NCBI GenBank assembly: GCA_948852945.1
Contig: CAQPBJ010000003.1
Coordinates: forward strand, 57,354 to 121,353
Direction: 5' to 3'
Origin: an uncultured Clostridia bacterium
GTDB taxonomy: Bacteria; Bacillota; Clostridia; TANB77; CAG-508
Length of the DNA stretch: 64,000 bases
The notes beneath the pieces are model-generated. The model ran no database searches. It was not told where the DNA came from and saw only the letters and a program-made list of their open reading frames with translations. The number at the start of each line of letters is the position of its first letter. The first letter of the stretch is position 1. Shown here in pieces: positions 26,896 through 36,402 of this stretch. A program made the translations under genes and the position numbers.

Positions 26896-28005
26896 ATGAT
26901 TAAAGTAATGACTGTATTTGGAACAAGACCAGAAGCAATAAAGATGGCTCCACTTGTAAAAGAATTAAAATCAAGAAAAGAGATTGAATGTATAGTGTGT
27001 GTTACTGCACAACATAGACAAATGCTAGATCAAGTATTAGAGGTTTTTGATATAAAACCAGATTATGATTTAGATATTATGAAACAAGGACAAACCTTAA
27101 GTGATATAACTAGTAGAGTATTATATGGATTAGAAAATGTTATAAAAGAAGTTAAACCAGACATTGTTTTAGTTCATGGAGATACTACAACTACTTTTGC
27201 AGGAGCATTAGCTGCTTATTATAATCAAGTTGATATTGGACATGTTGAGGCTGGACTTCGTACTTGGAATAAATATTCTCCATATCCAGAAGAAATGAAT
27301 AGACAGATGGTTGGAGTTATGACTGATATGCATTTTGCACCTACAGAAAATAGTAAAAAGAGTCTATTAAAAGAAAATAAAGATGAAGCTAAAATATATG
27401 TTACAGGAAATACTGCAATAGATGCTTTAGCGACAACAGTAAGGAAAGATTATTCAAATGAGATATTTGATTGGATTGGAAATGATAGAATGATTCTTTT
27501 AACAGCTCATAGAAGAGAAAACTTAGGTGAACCTATGAGAGGAATGTTTAAAGCAATTAAGAGAATTATTGATGAATTTTCTGATGTAAAAGTAGTATAT
27601 CCAGTTCATTTAAATCCTAAAGTTAGAGAAGTAGCTAATGAAGTTTTAGGGGATTGTGATAGAATTAAATTGATAGATCCACTAGAAGTTATTGATTTTC
27701 ATAACTTTATAGCTAAATCATATTTAATATTAACAGATAGTGGAGGTATTCAAGAAGAAGCTCCTTCACTTGGAAAACCAGTATTGGTATTAAGAGATAC
27801 AACTGAAAGACCAGAAGGAATTGATGCTGGTACATTAAAACTTGCAGGAACTGATGAAGAAACTATTTATAAATTAACAAAAGAGTTATTAGAAGATAAA
27901 AAAGAATATGAAAAAATGAGTAAGGCTTCAAATCCTTATGGGGATGGAAAAGCAAGTAAAAGAATAGCAGATGCAATTATAGAAAAATATAAAAGTAAAA
28001 AATAG
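26896..28005 (+). CDS. wecB: UDP-N-acetylglucosamine 2-epimerase (non-hydrolysing)
   Basis: This 369-residue enzyme interconverts UDP-GlcNAc and UDP-ManNAc. Seen: FGTRPEAIKMAPLVKEL, VHGDTTTTFAGALAA, HVEAGLRTWNKYSPYPEE, ENLGEPM and the allosteric/active-site LTDSGGIQEEAPSLGKP. The length is typical. The product would supply ManNAc to the TagA/WecG domain encoded just upstream. AGGAGG precedes the ATG. A decayed sulfatase gene follows directly. Confidence 0.95.
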   Translation: MIKVMTVFGTRPEAIKMAPLVKELKSRKEIECIVCVTAQHRQMLDQVLEVFDIKPDYDLDIMKQGQTLSDITSRVLYGLENVIKEVKPDIVLVHGDTTTTFAGALAAYYNQVDIGHVEAGLRTWNKYSPYPEEMNRQMVGVMTDMHFAPTENSKKSLLKENKDEAKIYVTGNTAIDALATTVRKDYSNEIFDWIGNDRMILLTAHRRENLGEPMRGMFKAIKRIIDEFSDVKVVYPVHLNPKVREVANEVLGDCDRIKLIDPLEVIDFHNFIAKSYLILTDSGGIQEEAPSLGKPVLVLRDTTERPEGIDAGTLKLAGTDEETIYKLTKELLEDKKEYEKMSKASNPYGDGKASKRIADAIIEKYKSKK

Positions 28006-28017
28006 ATAGGGAAGAAA

Positions 28018-28499
28018 ATGGGAATTTTTGCAGGTATTTTAGTATTTGGACTAACAATTTATATAATTAATAAATTTGATATAAAGCATAAACACTTTTT
28101 AATTGGTACAGTAGCTACGTTATTGGTACTTGGAGGAATGATAGTATTTCAAATAACTTGAATAGTTCAACAGAAGAAGGATTTAATAATTATTACTGTA
28201 CTCCATATGTTATTTGGGCAAATGGGGTGGCTAAAAAAGTATTAGGAAATAAATTCGTAGGAGAAGGAAATAAAATCAGTCCAAATTACTTGATGAATGA
28301 GTTTTTTGAACTTGCGGGATATGGCGGAAACGAATTTATGAAGGCATAAAATGAATTAAAACAATATATTCCAGTGATAAGTGGTGATGTTTATTATCAA
28401 GATGATAAATCGACTACATACTTATCAGAAGAAAATAAAAAAAGATTAGATGAGTATTTAAAATTAGAGTATTATTATATGAATGAATTTAAAAAATAA
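28018..28499 (+). pseudogene. Remnant of an LtaS/OpgB-type sulfatase gene
   Basis: A 47-residue hydrophobic peptide (MGIFAGILVFGLTIYIINKF) ends at TGA near 28159. In another frame, sequence resembling the C-terminal end of LTA-synthase-family proteins follows (YYCTPYVIWANGVAKK, ISPNYLMNEFFELAGYGG). It is interrupted by an in-frame TAA (28347-28349) and then continues in the same frame to TAA 28497. The catalytic centre is missing altogether, so this is a deletion remnant rather than a single frameshift, and it contains no in-frame CGG at a frame change. An intact paralogue begins 300 bases later. Confidence 0.7.
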
Positions 28500-28516
28500 A
28501 ATATAAGGAGAAAAAT

Positions 28517-28837
28517 ATGTTTATAAATCAAATATTATCAATATTTTTTCCTGCAATTATAAGTCTTAAGTTGTATGAAAAAATGGATGAGAAAGCAAAT
28601 TTGATAAAAACAATACAAAATTACGCACAAGCGGTTTTGATAATTAATATAATAATGTATTTTATATTAGTATATTTAGTAAAACAGGTTGAATTTGTTT
28701 TTACAAATATATTTACATTAAAATATTTAATATTAGCAAGTGTAGTAGCTGTGATATATTCAATTGTAGCTAAATGTATAAGTTCTAATATAAAATGCGA
28801 AGTGGAAGTTGAGAAGAGTGATGTTAAAAAAAGTTAG
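28517..28837 (+). CDS. Small three-helix membrane protein
   Basis: This 106-residue protein has three predicted helices (FINQILSIFFPAIISL, AVLIINIIMYFILVYLV, YLILASVVAVIYSIVA) and a charged C-terminus. I do not recognise a named family. AAGGAG lies just before the ATG, and the gene overlaps the start of the sulfatase by 17 bases, so the two are probably made together. A role as accessory subunit of the sulfatase is only a guess from position. Confidence 0.6.
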   Translation: MFINQILSIFFPAIISLKLYEKMDEKANLIKTIQNYAQAVLIINIIMYFILVYLVKQVEFVFTNIFTLKYLILASVVAVIYSIVAKCISSNIKCEVEVEKSDVKKS

Positions 28838-30380
28838 AAATGCAGTTAAAAATATATTACTGATTATAATTATATTTATATCTTCATTATTGATTGTTGG
28901 AGCAGGGTATTATTCAAGTAATTATTCTTCAGAATCATTTGATCAAGTTTTATATTATGCTTTAAATGGTGTTCAAGGAACATCGAAGGATGTGGTAAAA
29001 GATATAATACTAGATAATATATTTATACTTTTAATAGTTTTTATAATAATTTCTTGGTTAGTATTATATAATAGCAAAAATAAAATTGTTTTTGATTTAA
29101 AAATACGTACAAAATCTTTGAAAAAACAATTATTTCCAATAAAACATAAATTTATTTTTTCATTAGTAATTTTATTGATGTCAGTAATTATTGCTATAAA
29201 AGGTTTTAAAATTGATGAATTTATAAAAAATATGACACAAGAAACGGAAATGTATAATAAATATTATGTTCAAGGAGATTCATCGTATATAGAGTTTCCA
29301 GAAAAGAAAAGAAATTTGATATTTATATCATTAGAGTGTGTTGAAACGAGTGTATGTTCTAAAGAAAACGGAGGAAGTTGGGACTATTCAATAATACCAG
29401 AATTAGAGCAATTAGCTTTGGACAATATTAATTTTTCAAATACAGAAAAATTAGGTGGTGCATATCAAATTGCAGAAACACATTATACAGCTGCTGCATT
29501 AGTGGCTCAAACAGCAGGAATTCCATTAAAATCTACTTCATTAACAATTGATGCTAATTCAGGCCGATATAATGGAACAGGAGAATATTTAAAAAATGCA
29601 TATGCTTTAGGTGATGTTTTAGCAGAACAAGGTTACAATTTAGAAGTTATGATGGGATCAAATTCAAGTTTTGGTGCAAGGAAGCAATATTTTAAAACTA
29701 ATGGAAATTATGAAGTATTTGATTTATATACAGCACTTGATAGAGGTTTGATGACTGAAGATGAAATTGTATGGTGGGGATTTGAAGACGATAAATTATT
29801 TGAATGGTCAAAAGAAGAAATTTTAAATTTAGCAAAGGAAGATAAGCCTTTTAATTATATATTACAAACAGCAGATACGCATTTTACAGATGGTTATTTA
29901 AGTAAGAATGTAGAGTCAAAATATCAAACACAATATGAAAATGTATATGGATATTCATCGAAGTCTGTGTATGAATTTGTTGAGTGGATTAAAAAACAGG
30001 ACTTTTATGAAAATACAACGATAGTTATTATTGGAGATCATCTAAATAAGCAAGAGAGTTTTTATAAAAATCATGTTCCAGATGATTATGATAGAACAAT
30101 ATATAATGTAATAATTAATTCAGCTGTTGAAGCAAAGAATTCTAAGAATAGAATATTTACAAGTATGGATTTTTATCCAACTATGCTTGCTAGTATAGGA
30201 ATAAAAATTAAAGGAGATAGGTTAGGAATTGGAACTAATTTATTTTCAGAAAGAAAAACTTTAGCTGAAGAAGTAGGTATAGAATATTTAGATGCAGAGG
30301 CAAAGAAAAAATCTACTTTTTACAATACGTATTTATTAGGAAATGATTATTTTGAATCAGATGAAGCGAAGAAAAAATAA
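28821..30380 (+). CDS. LTA synthase/OpgB-family phosphoglycerol transferase (sulfatase fold)
   Basis: This membrane-anchored enzyme of about 519 residues has three N-terminal helices and an extracellular sulfatase-fold domain. Seen: LIFISLECVETSVCS (metal Glu and likely Thr nucleophile), TAAALVAQTAGIPL, MGSNSSFGARKQYF, WWGFEDDKLFEW, QTADTHFTDGYL and TIVIIGDHLNKQE (Asp-His metal ligands). The pattern is closer to OpgB/MdoB phosphoglycerol transferase I than to classical LtaS. It would transfer glycerol-phosphate from phosphatidylglycerol to a surface glycan. ATG 28821 overlaps the preceding gene; the upstream TTG is less likely. Confidence 0.85.
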   Translation: MLKKVRNAVKNILLIIIIFISSLLIVGAGYYSSNYSSESFDQVLYYALNGVQGTSKDVVKDIILDNIFILLIVFIIISWLVLYNSKNKIVFDLKIRTKSLKKQLFPIKHKFIFSLVILLMSVIIAIKGFKIDEFIKNMTQETEMYNKYYVQGDSSYIEFPEKKRNLIFISLECVETSVCSKENGGSWDYSIIPELEQLALDNINFSNTEKLGGAYQIAETHYTAAALVAQTAGIPLKSTSLTIDANSGRYNGTGEYLKNAYALGDVLAEQGYNLEVMMGSNSSFGARKQYFKTNGNYEVFDLYTALDRGLMTEDEIVWWGFEDDKLFEWSKEEILNLAKEDKPFNYILQTADTHFTDGYLSKNVESKYQTQYENVYGYSSKSVYEFVEWIKKQDFYENTTIVIIGDHLNKQESFYKNHVPDDYDRTIYNVIINSAVEAKNSKNRIFTSMDFYPTMLASIGIKIKGDRLGIGTNLFSERKTLAEEVGIEYLDAEAKKKSTFYNTYLLGNDYFESDEAKKK

Positions 30381-30403
30381 TTTATAAAAAAGAAGGAATG
30401 TAT

Positions 30404-31351
30404 ATGAATAAGATATCAATAGTCGTACCATGTTTTAATGAAGAAGAAGTACTAGAAATTTTTTATAATAAGATAACAGAAATATCAAATCAAATTGATG
30501 CGGAATTTGAATATATTTTTGTGGATGATGGAAGTAGTGATAAAACACTTCAGATTTTGAAAGAATATTCTAAAAAGGATAGTAGAGTGAGATTTATATC
30601 TTTTTCAAGAAATTTTGGAAAAGAAGCGGCAATGTATGCTGGACTAAAAGAGTCTACAGGAGATTATGTTGCAATAATGGATGCAGACTTACAAGATCCG
30701 CCAGAACTTTTAAATGAAATGTATGCAACTTTATTAGAAAAGGAATTTGATTGTGTTGCTACTAAGAGAAAAACGAGAAAAGGTGAAAATTTTATAATTT
30801 CTTTCTTTTCAAAATTGTTTTATAAAATTATAAATAAACTTACTAAAACAGAAATAGTAAATGGTGCAAGAGATTATAGACTTATGACAAGACAGATGGT
30901 AGAGAGTATACTTCAAGTTACAGAGTATAATAGATTTTCTAAAGGAATTTTTAGTTGGGTTGGTTTTAAAACAAAATGGATTGCTTATGATAATGTAAAA
31001 AGAGCTGCTGGAAAAACAAAATGGAATTTTGGAAAATTATTTATATATGCTTTAGATGGAATTACAGCATTTTCTACAGCACCACTACTTATATCAGTTT
31101 TAGCAGGTATGTTTTTCTGTATGATATCTTTTTTAATGATTATATTTATTATTATAAGAACTTGTATATATGGTGATCCAGTTGCTGGTTGGCCATCAAT
31201 GATTTGTATTATTTTATTTATAAGTGGAATTCAATTATTTTGTTTAGGAATCATGGGACAATATATGTCTAAAGAATATATGGAGATAAAAAATCGACCT
31301 ATATATATAGTTAAAGAAACAGAAAAAAACTTTAAAAAACAGGGAGAATAG
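30404..31351 (+). CDS. Polyprenyl-phosphate glycosyltransferase (GtrB/DPM-like GT2)
   Basis: This 315-residue protein has a GT-A domain (ISIVVPCFNEEEVLEIF, YIFVDDGSSDKTL, FSRNFGKEAAMYAGL, AIMDADLQDPPELL) and two C-terminal helices. DADLQDPPE is the signature of bactoprenol glucosyltransferase/DPM synthases. ATG 30404 sits six bases after AGAAGGA, and ATG 30398 is too close to it. A close paralogue is at 35313. They likely make Und-P-sugar donors for GT-C enzymes such as the 33746 product. Confidence 0.9.
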   Translation: MNKISIVVPCFNEEEVLEIFYNKITEISNQIDAEFEYIFVDDGSSDKTLQILKEYSKKDSRVRFISFSRNFGKEAAMYAGLKESTGDYVAIMDADLQDPPELLNEMYATLLEKEFDCVATKRKTRKGENFIISFFSKLFYKIINKLTKTEIVNGARDYRLMTRQMVESILQVTEYNRFSKGIFSWVGFKTKWIAYDNVKRAAGKTKWNFGKLFIYALDGITAFSTAPLLISVLAGMFFCMISFLMIIFIIIRTCIYGDPVAGWPSMICIILFISGIQLFCLGIMGQYMSKEYMEIKNRPIYIVKETEKNFKKQGE

Positions 31352-31353
31352 AA

Positions 31354-32781
31354 ATGGCATTTACTTCAGCAAAGTATTTAATTTTTTTAGTATTAGTAGT
31401 TGTTGCATATTATTTAATTAATCCTAAATTTAGAAAATATTTATTATTAATTAGTAGTTATTATTTTTATATGTGTTGGAATGCTAAATATGCACTTTTA
31501 ATGTTATTTTCAACGATTATTACATATATTAGTGGAATTTTAATTTCAAAAACGGATAGTAGAACTAAGAAAAAAATTTATTTAATATTGTCTTTTATTA
31601 TTAATTTAGGAATTTTAATTTTGTTTAAGTATTATTCATTTATTGTAGAGAACTTAAATGAGTTCTTCAAAATGAATATACCGGAAACATTAAATTTATT
31701 ATTACCAGTTGGAATAAGTTTCTACACTTTTCAAGCGTTGAGTTATTCTTTTGATGTATATAGAAAAGATATAGAACCCGAAAAGGATTTTTTTAAGTAT
31801 GCATTATTTGTATCATTTTTTCCACAGCTAGTGGCAGGACCAATTGAAAAGTCAAAGGATTTAGTACCACAGTTTAAAAACGAGAAAAAGTTTGAAATAG
31901 ACAATATTTATAAAGGAAGTTTATTAATATTAATTGGATTTATATATAAGTTAGTAATTTCAGATAGGGCAGCTATATATGTAAACCTTGTATACAACAA
32001 TGTAGGGGCGTATCAAAATGTTGCAGGAAATGCGTATATATATGCAATAGCTACAATATTGTTTGCTATTCAAATTTACTTTGATTTTAATGCATATTCT
32101 ACAATAGCTAGAGGAAGTGCAAAAATTCTTGGATACAACTTAACAATTAATTTTAAATTACCATATTTAGCTACTTCGATAAAAGATTTTTGGAGAAGAT
32201 GGCATATTTCATTAAGTTCATGGTTTAAAGAGTATTTATATTTTCCATTAGGTGGTAGTAGAGTAGGAATAATAAAGAATTTAAGAAATATTATGATTGT
32301 ATTTTTAGTTAGTGGATTATGGCATGGAGCTGCTTGGACTTTTATTATATGGGGATTCTTACATGGTATATATCAAGTAATAGAGACGTTGCTTTCTAAA
32401 TATTCGAAAATACATATAAATTTTAAACCATTAAAGATATTAATAACGTTTGCACTAGTATGTTTTGCTTGGATATTCTTTAGAGCAAATAATGTAGGGG
32501 ATGCGTTTTTAATAATTAGAGGATTGTTTGATAATTTTCATCTAAATAGAGGAATATTATTAGATATTAGTTTGATAGAATATATAATTTTAGGAGTATA
32601 TTTAATTGTAATAGGTATTTTTGAGATTTTATCTACAAAAGTAGATTTATTTGAAAAAATAAAGAAAAAAAATATAATTATAAGATATACTATTTATTAT
32701 ATCTTAATTTTTTCAAGTATTATTTTTGGTATATATGGACCAGGATTTAGTATGCAAGAATTTATTTATTTTCAGTTTTAG
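31354..32781 (+). CDS. MBOAT family O-acyltransferase (AlgI/DltB-like)
   Basis: This 475-residue polytopic protein shows LLPVGISFYTFQALSYSFDVYR, DFWRRWHISLSSWFKEYLYFPLGGSR and GLWHGAAWTFIIWGFLHG, whose His is the expected catalytic residue. The family passes acyl groups across the membrane to surface polymers. It starts 3 bases after the preceding stop and is followed after 9 bases by an SGNH protein. That is the AlgI-AlgX/J type pairing used in polysaccharide O-acetylation. Confidence 0.92.
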   Translation: MAFTSAKYLIFLVLVVVAYYLINPKFRKYLLLISSYYFYMCWNAKYALLMLFSTIITYISGILISKTDSRTKKKIYLILSFIINLGILILFKYYSFIVENLNEFFKMNIPETLNLLLPVGISFYTFQALSYSFDVYRKDIEPEKDFFKYALFVSFFPQLVAGPIEKSKDLVPQFKNEKKFEIDNIYKGSLLILIGFIYKLVISDRAAIYVNLVYNNVGAYQNVAGNAYIYAIATILFAIQIYFDFNAYSTIARGSAKILGYNLTINFKLPYLATSIKDFWRRWHISLSSWFKEYLYFPLGGSRVGIIKNLRNIMIVFLVSGLWHGAAWTFIIWGFLHGIYQVIETLLSKYSKIHINFKPLKILITFALVCFAWIFFRANNVGDAFLIIRGLFDNFHLNRGILLDISLIEYIILGVYLIVIGIFEILSTKVDLFEKIKKKNIIIRYTIYYILIFSSIIFGIYGPGFSMQEFIYFQF

Positions 32782-32790
32782 GGGGAATAT

Positions 32791-33717
32791 ATGAAGAATA
32801 TATTAAAGCAAGTTTTTAAGGTACTAATATTTATTATAGTGTTTTTTATATTGCTATCTATAACTTCTAATATATTAGTTTTAAAGGAGAATTGGTTCGG
32901 TAGTGATGTGAAATCTTTTTATAAATTAGAAGAAAATTCTTTAGATTTATTATTTCTAGGTTCTTCTCATAGCTATGCAGCTTTTTCACCAGAAATAATA
33001 GAAAAAGAGTTTGGAAAAAAATCATATAATTGGGCTACACAGCAGCAACCAATATATATTAGTTATCATTATTTAGTAGAGGCTTTAAAGACACAAAAAC
33101 CTAAAATTGTTGTTTTAGAAGCATATATGCTTACAATTCAAGATGATTATGCAGGAGAAGGAACAGTAAGATCGGCATTAGATAGGATGAACATGTCATT
33201 AAACAAGATAAAAGCTATAGAAGTTTCTGTTGAAAATAAAGAAGATTATTTAAGTTATTATATAAATATAATAAAATATCATTCAAGATATTCTGAAATA
33301 AAGAAACAGGAAGTTGTTGATGCAATTAAGAATAAGACACTTTCTAATAGAGGATTTACTCCATTGGAAAGTAATCCTAAAGTTAATTTTGATAATTCTA
33401 AGTGTTTAAATATAGAATATACTTCAAAAATATCAACGAAGAATTTAGAATATTTAAATAAAATTATAAAGTTATGTAATGAAGAAAATATAAGATTAGT
33501 TTTAGTAACAACTCCTACACAAATGGGTGAATCAGAGCAAGCGTATTTAAATTATGTTGAAAAAGTTGCTATACAGAATAATATAGAGTTTATAGATTTA
33601 AATCGAAAATTTGGGGAGATAGGTTTAGATTTTAGCACAGATTTTTATGATACTACACATTTATCAAAATTTGGTGCTGAGAAAGTCACTAAGTATTTTT
33701 TAAATAATATATTGTAA
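32791..33717 (+). CDS. SGNH-type acyltransferase/esterase partner of the MBOAT protein
   Basis: This 308-residue protein has one N-terminal helix (VLIFIIVFFILLSITSNIL) and an extracellular SGNH domain: LDLLFLGSSHSYAAFSPE (nucleophile Ser block), a conserved central WATQQQPIYISYHYL, and FYDTTHLSKFGAEKV at the C-terminus with the Asp-x-x-His dyad. Position directly after the MBOAT gene suggests that it completes transfer of the acyl group onto the exported glycan, as AlgJ/AlgX-like proteins do. The donor and acceptor are not known. Confidence 0.82.
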   Translation: MKNILKQVFKVLIFIIVFFILLSITSNILVLKENWFGSDVKSFYKLEENSLDLLFLGSSHSYAAFSPEIIEKEFGKKSYNWATQQQPIYISYHYLVEALKTQKPKIVVLEAYMLTIQDDYAGEGTVRSALDRMNMSLNKIKAIEVSVENKEDYLSYYINIIKYHSRYSEIKKQEVVDAIKNKTLSNRGFTPLESNPKVNFDNSKCLNIEYTSKISTKNLEYLNKIIKLCNEENIRLVLVTTPTQMGESEQAYLNYVEKVAIQNNIEFIDLNRKFGEIGLDFSTDFYDTTHLSKFGAEKVTKYFLNNIL

Positions 33718-33745
33718 AATATGAGAGAGAAGGAGAAAAATAAGA

Positions 33746-35350
33746 GTGAATAATGAAAAAATAGCTAATTTTTTAGTAAAAATGGTATGTGTTTTTATTT
33801 TAGGAATATTACTTTTATTTGTTATTTCATCTTGTTTTTCTACTGCTAAGATGGATTCTACAATATATAAATTAAATGAAATGGTTATAATTGATAAATG
33901 CAATGTACTATTTGTAATAATTTCATTAGTTATATATATAACGATAGTATTATGTGTGACAAAGCTTTTAAAAAAAGTAGATACTAAAAAAATATTAATA
34001 ACAGGATTACTTTTTATTTTGTTTATTTCAATTGGCTGGATATTTTTTTCAAAAGTCTTACCAAGAGATGATATGAAAGATATAATTGATGCTACAATGG
34101 AATTAAAGGATGAGGATACGAATAAATTTGAAAAAGGTGGATATTTTGATCTATATCCTTTTCAATTAGGATATTTATTAGTAGCAGAAATATTATTTAA
34201 TATTTCTGAATCACTATATTTTGCACAGATAATAAATGCTATTATTATTGTAGCTATTATGTTTATATTATACAAAATAACTAATATGTTATTTAAAGAT
34301 GATATCGTTTCAAAAATAATATTAATTTTAGAATGTGGATGTTTTTATCTATTTATGTATTCAACAATGATTTATGGCAATATTATAGGGTTAATGTTTG
34401 CTTTGCTTTCAATTTTATTTTTGCTAAAATATTTTGAAAATAATAAAATCGTGGATGCTGTACTAATGGTAATTACTATAATAGTATCAGTGATGATTAA
34501 AAATAATTATTTAATTTTTTTGATTGCTGAACTAATAATGGTGTTACTAGATATTTTTTCTACAAAAAATATTAAAAAAATTATACTGATATTGGGAGTT
34601 GTAGGTTTACTTTTTAGTAGTAATTGTATATTAAAGAGTTTCTATGAATATAGAACAGGGATGCAGATATCTAAAGGTCTTCCTAAAGTTTTGTGGATCA
34701 ATATGGGAATTTCAGAAAATACTGAGGCACGATCTTTTGGTTGGTATGATTCAAATTATTCATGGAAAATTGCTTATAAATATGATTTTGATTATGAATT
34801 GATAAAAGAAGAAGGACAAAGGCAAGTTTTAGAAAGAACACAGTATTTGATGGAAAATCCTAAATATTTATGGAATTGTTTTATTAAGAAAACATTACCG
34901 TTATGGATTGAGCCAACATATGGAGCATTATGGATAAATACCCCTATGGTTTATGAAGAAAATGATGATACTACTTTTATTAAAGAAATAAAAGCTAGTT
35001 TATATAATCAAGGAGATAGACTAAATAGTACATTTGTATGGTATTGCAAGATATATCAAATGATGATATATTTAATGTCTATAGTATATATTTTAATGAG
35101 TATTAAAAAAATTAATTATAAAACTTCAATATTATTTATTACTTTTTTAGGAGGATTTCTATTTCATACTTTTTGGGAAGGAAAATCGATATATGTATTT
35201 CAATATACGTTAGTTTTATTGCCTTATACTGCTTTTAGTATCGCAAAAATATATGATAAAATGAAAAATAAATTAGTAATAAAAGAAAATTTTAAGAAGA
35301 AGGACGGTAACAATGAAAACAGTATCTGTAGTTATACCAATGTACTATGA
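33746..35350 (+). CDS. GT-C type membrane glycosyltransferase
   Basis: This 534-residue protein has about 12 helices and starts at GTG after AAGGAG. The first external loop contains VLPRDDMKDIIDATMEL, an Asp-rich segment where GT39/GT-C enzymes carry their acidic motif, then GGYFDLYPFQLGYLL. It resembles the wall-glycan-modifying membrane glycosyltransferases usually paired with a GtrB-like gene. The GtrB-like gene at 35313 overlaps its 3' end by 38 bases. The donor would be an undecaprenyl-phosphate sugar. Confidence 0.7.
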   Translation: MNNEKIANFLVKMVCVFILGILLLFVISSCFSTAKMDSTIYKLNEMVIIDKCNVLFVIISLVIYITIVLCVTKLLKKVDTKKILITGLLFILFISIGWIFFSKVLPRDDMKDIIDATMELKDEDTNKFEKGGYFDLYPFQLGYLLVAEILFNISESLYFAQIINAIIIVAIMFILYKITNMLFKDDIVSKIILILECGCFYLFMYSTMIYGNIIGLMFALLSILFLLKYFENNKIVDAVLMVITIIVSVMIKNNYLIFLIAELIMVLLDIFSTKNIKKIILILGVVGLLFSSNCILKSFYEYRTGMQISKGLPKVLWINMGISENTEARSFGWYDSNYSWKIAYKYDFDYELIKEEGQRQVLERTQYLMENPKYLWNCFIKKTLPLWIEPTYGALWINTPMVYEENDDTTFIKEIKASLYNQGDRLNSTFVWYCKIYQMMIYLMSIVYILMSIKKINYKTSILFITFLGGFLFHTFWEGKSIYVFQYTLVLLPYTAFSIAKIYDKMKNKLVIKENFKKKDGNNENSICSYTNVL

Positions 35351-36257
35351 AGAAGATGTTGCAAACTTATGTTATGAACGAGTAAGTGCAGTATTAGAAG
35401 AACTAAAGAAAAAATATGATTATGAAATAATTTTTGTAAATGATGGAAGTAAAGATAAAACATTATCAATATTGAAAGAAATTGCAAGCCAAAATGAAAA
35501 AGTAAAAATAGTTTCTTTTTCTAGAAACTTTGGACATCAAGCAGCAGTAACTGCTGGAATAAAAGAAGTTTCTGGAGATGCTGTTGTTATTATGGATGCT
35601 GACCTTCAAGATCCACCAGAATTAATTCCTGATATGTTAAAGCTTTGGGAAGATGGAAGTGAAGTTATTTATGGTAAGCGAAATACAAGAAAAGGAGAAT
35701 CTGCTTTTAAATTATTAACTGCCAAGATGTTTTATAGTTTCCTAAATGCTATGTCTGAAGTTGATATTCCTAAAAATACAGGTGATTTTAGATTAGTAGA
35801 CAGAAGTGTAATAGATGTTATAAATAATTTACCTGAGCATAATAAATTTTTAAGAGGTTTGTTTAGTTGGGTAGGATTTGAACAAAAAGAATTTTTATAT
35901 GATAGACCTAAAAGAGAATTAGGTGAAACAAAATATCCTTTTAAAAAGATGTTAAAGCTTGCTAAAGATGGAATTATTAGTTTTTCTACTAAACCTTTAA
36001 AATTAGTTGGAGGACTTGGTATATTATCTATATTTATTTCATTTGTAATATTAATATATTCAATTTTATCATATGCGCTAAATTGGAATAATTTATCTGA
36101 TGGCTGGACATCTATAATGGTATCTATAACATTTTTTGCAGGTGTACAATTATTTTCTTTATGGATTATGTCAGAATATATTTCTAGAATATATGATGAA
36201 AGTAAAGGAAGACCAGAATATATTATTAAAGAAAAAATAAATTTTGATAAAAAATAA
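35313..36257 (+). CDS. Polyprenyl-phosphate glycosyltransferase (GtrB/DPM-like GT2)
   Basis: This 314-residue paralogue of the 30404 gene product has SVVIPMYYEEDVANLCYERV, IFVNDGSKDKTL, FSRNFGHQAAVTAGIKE and VIMDADLQDPPELIP, then two C-terminal helices. Its long overlap with the GT-C gene suggests a dedicated donor-synthase and transferase pair. AGAAGGA precedes the ATG. It is the last gene of the polysaccharide cluster, and a strong terminator follows. Confidence 0.9.
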   Translation: MKTVSVVIPMYYEEDVANLCYERVSAVLEELKKKYDYEIIFVNDGSKDKTLSILKEIASQNEKVKIVSFSRNFGHQAAVTAGIKEVSGDAVVIMDADLQDPPELIPDMLKLWEDGSEVIYGKRNTRKGESAFKLLTAKMFYSFLNAMSEVDIPKNTGDFRLVDRSVIDVINNLPEHNKFLRGLFSWVGFEQKEFLYDRPKRELGETKYPFKKMLKLAKDGIISFSTKPLKLVGGLGILSIFISFVILIYSILSYALNWNNLSDGWTSIMVSITFFAGVQLFSLWIMSEYISRIYDESKGRPEYIIKEKINFDKK

Positions 36258-36265
36258 CATAAATT

Positions 36266-36312
36266 AAAAATCTTTATGTAAGGTGAAAACCTTTATACAT
36301 AAAGATTTTTTT
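36266..36312 (+). terminator. Terminator closing the polysaccharide cluster
   Basis: The long stem AATCTTTATGTA...TACATAAAGATT, with inner GGT-GAAA-ACC, is followed by a run of T. Confidence 0.85.
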
Positions 36313-36338
36313 TGCCTTAATGTTTTATATGAAAACTA

Positions 36339-36367
36339 TTGAAAAAAAGTTTTGTATATGGTATAAC
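36339..36367 (+). promoter_or_regulatory. Promoter for rlmN-prpC-prkC
   Basis: TTGAAA (36339-36344), a 17-base spacer and TATAAC (36362-36367), 35 bases before the rlmN start. Confidence 0.6.
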
Positions 36368-36402
36368 AAACCTATATAATACACAGAATTGGGGGAACTT
36401 TT

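Noticed and set aside
28018..28499. Another frameshifted gene of the CGG class
   Set aside because: The fragments lack the catalytic domain, one break is an in-frame TAA, and no CGG lies at the frame change. It is a deletion pseudogene.
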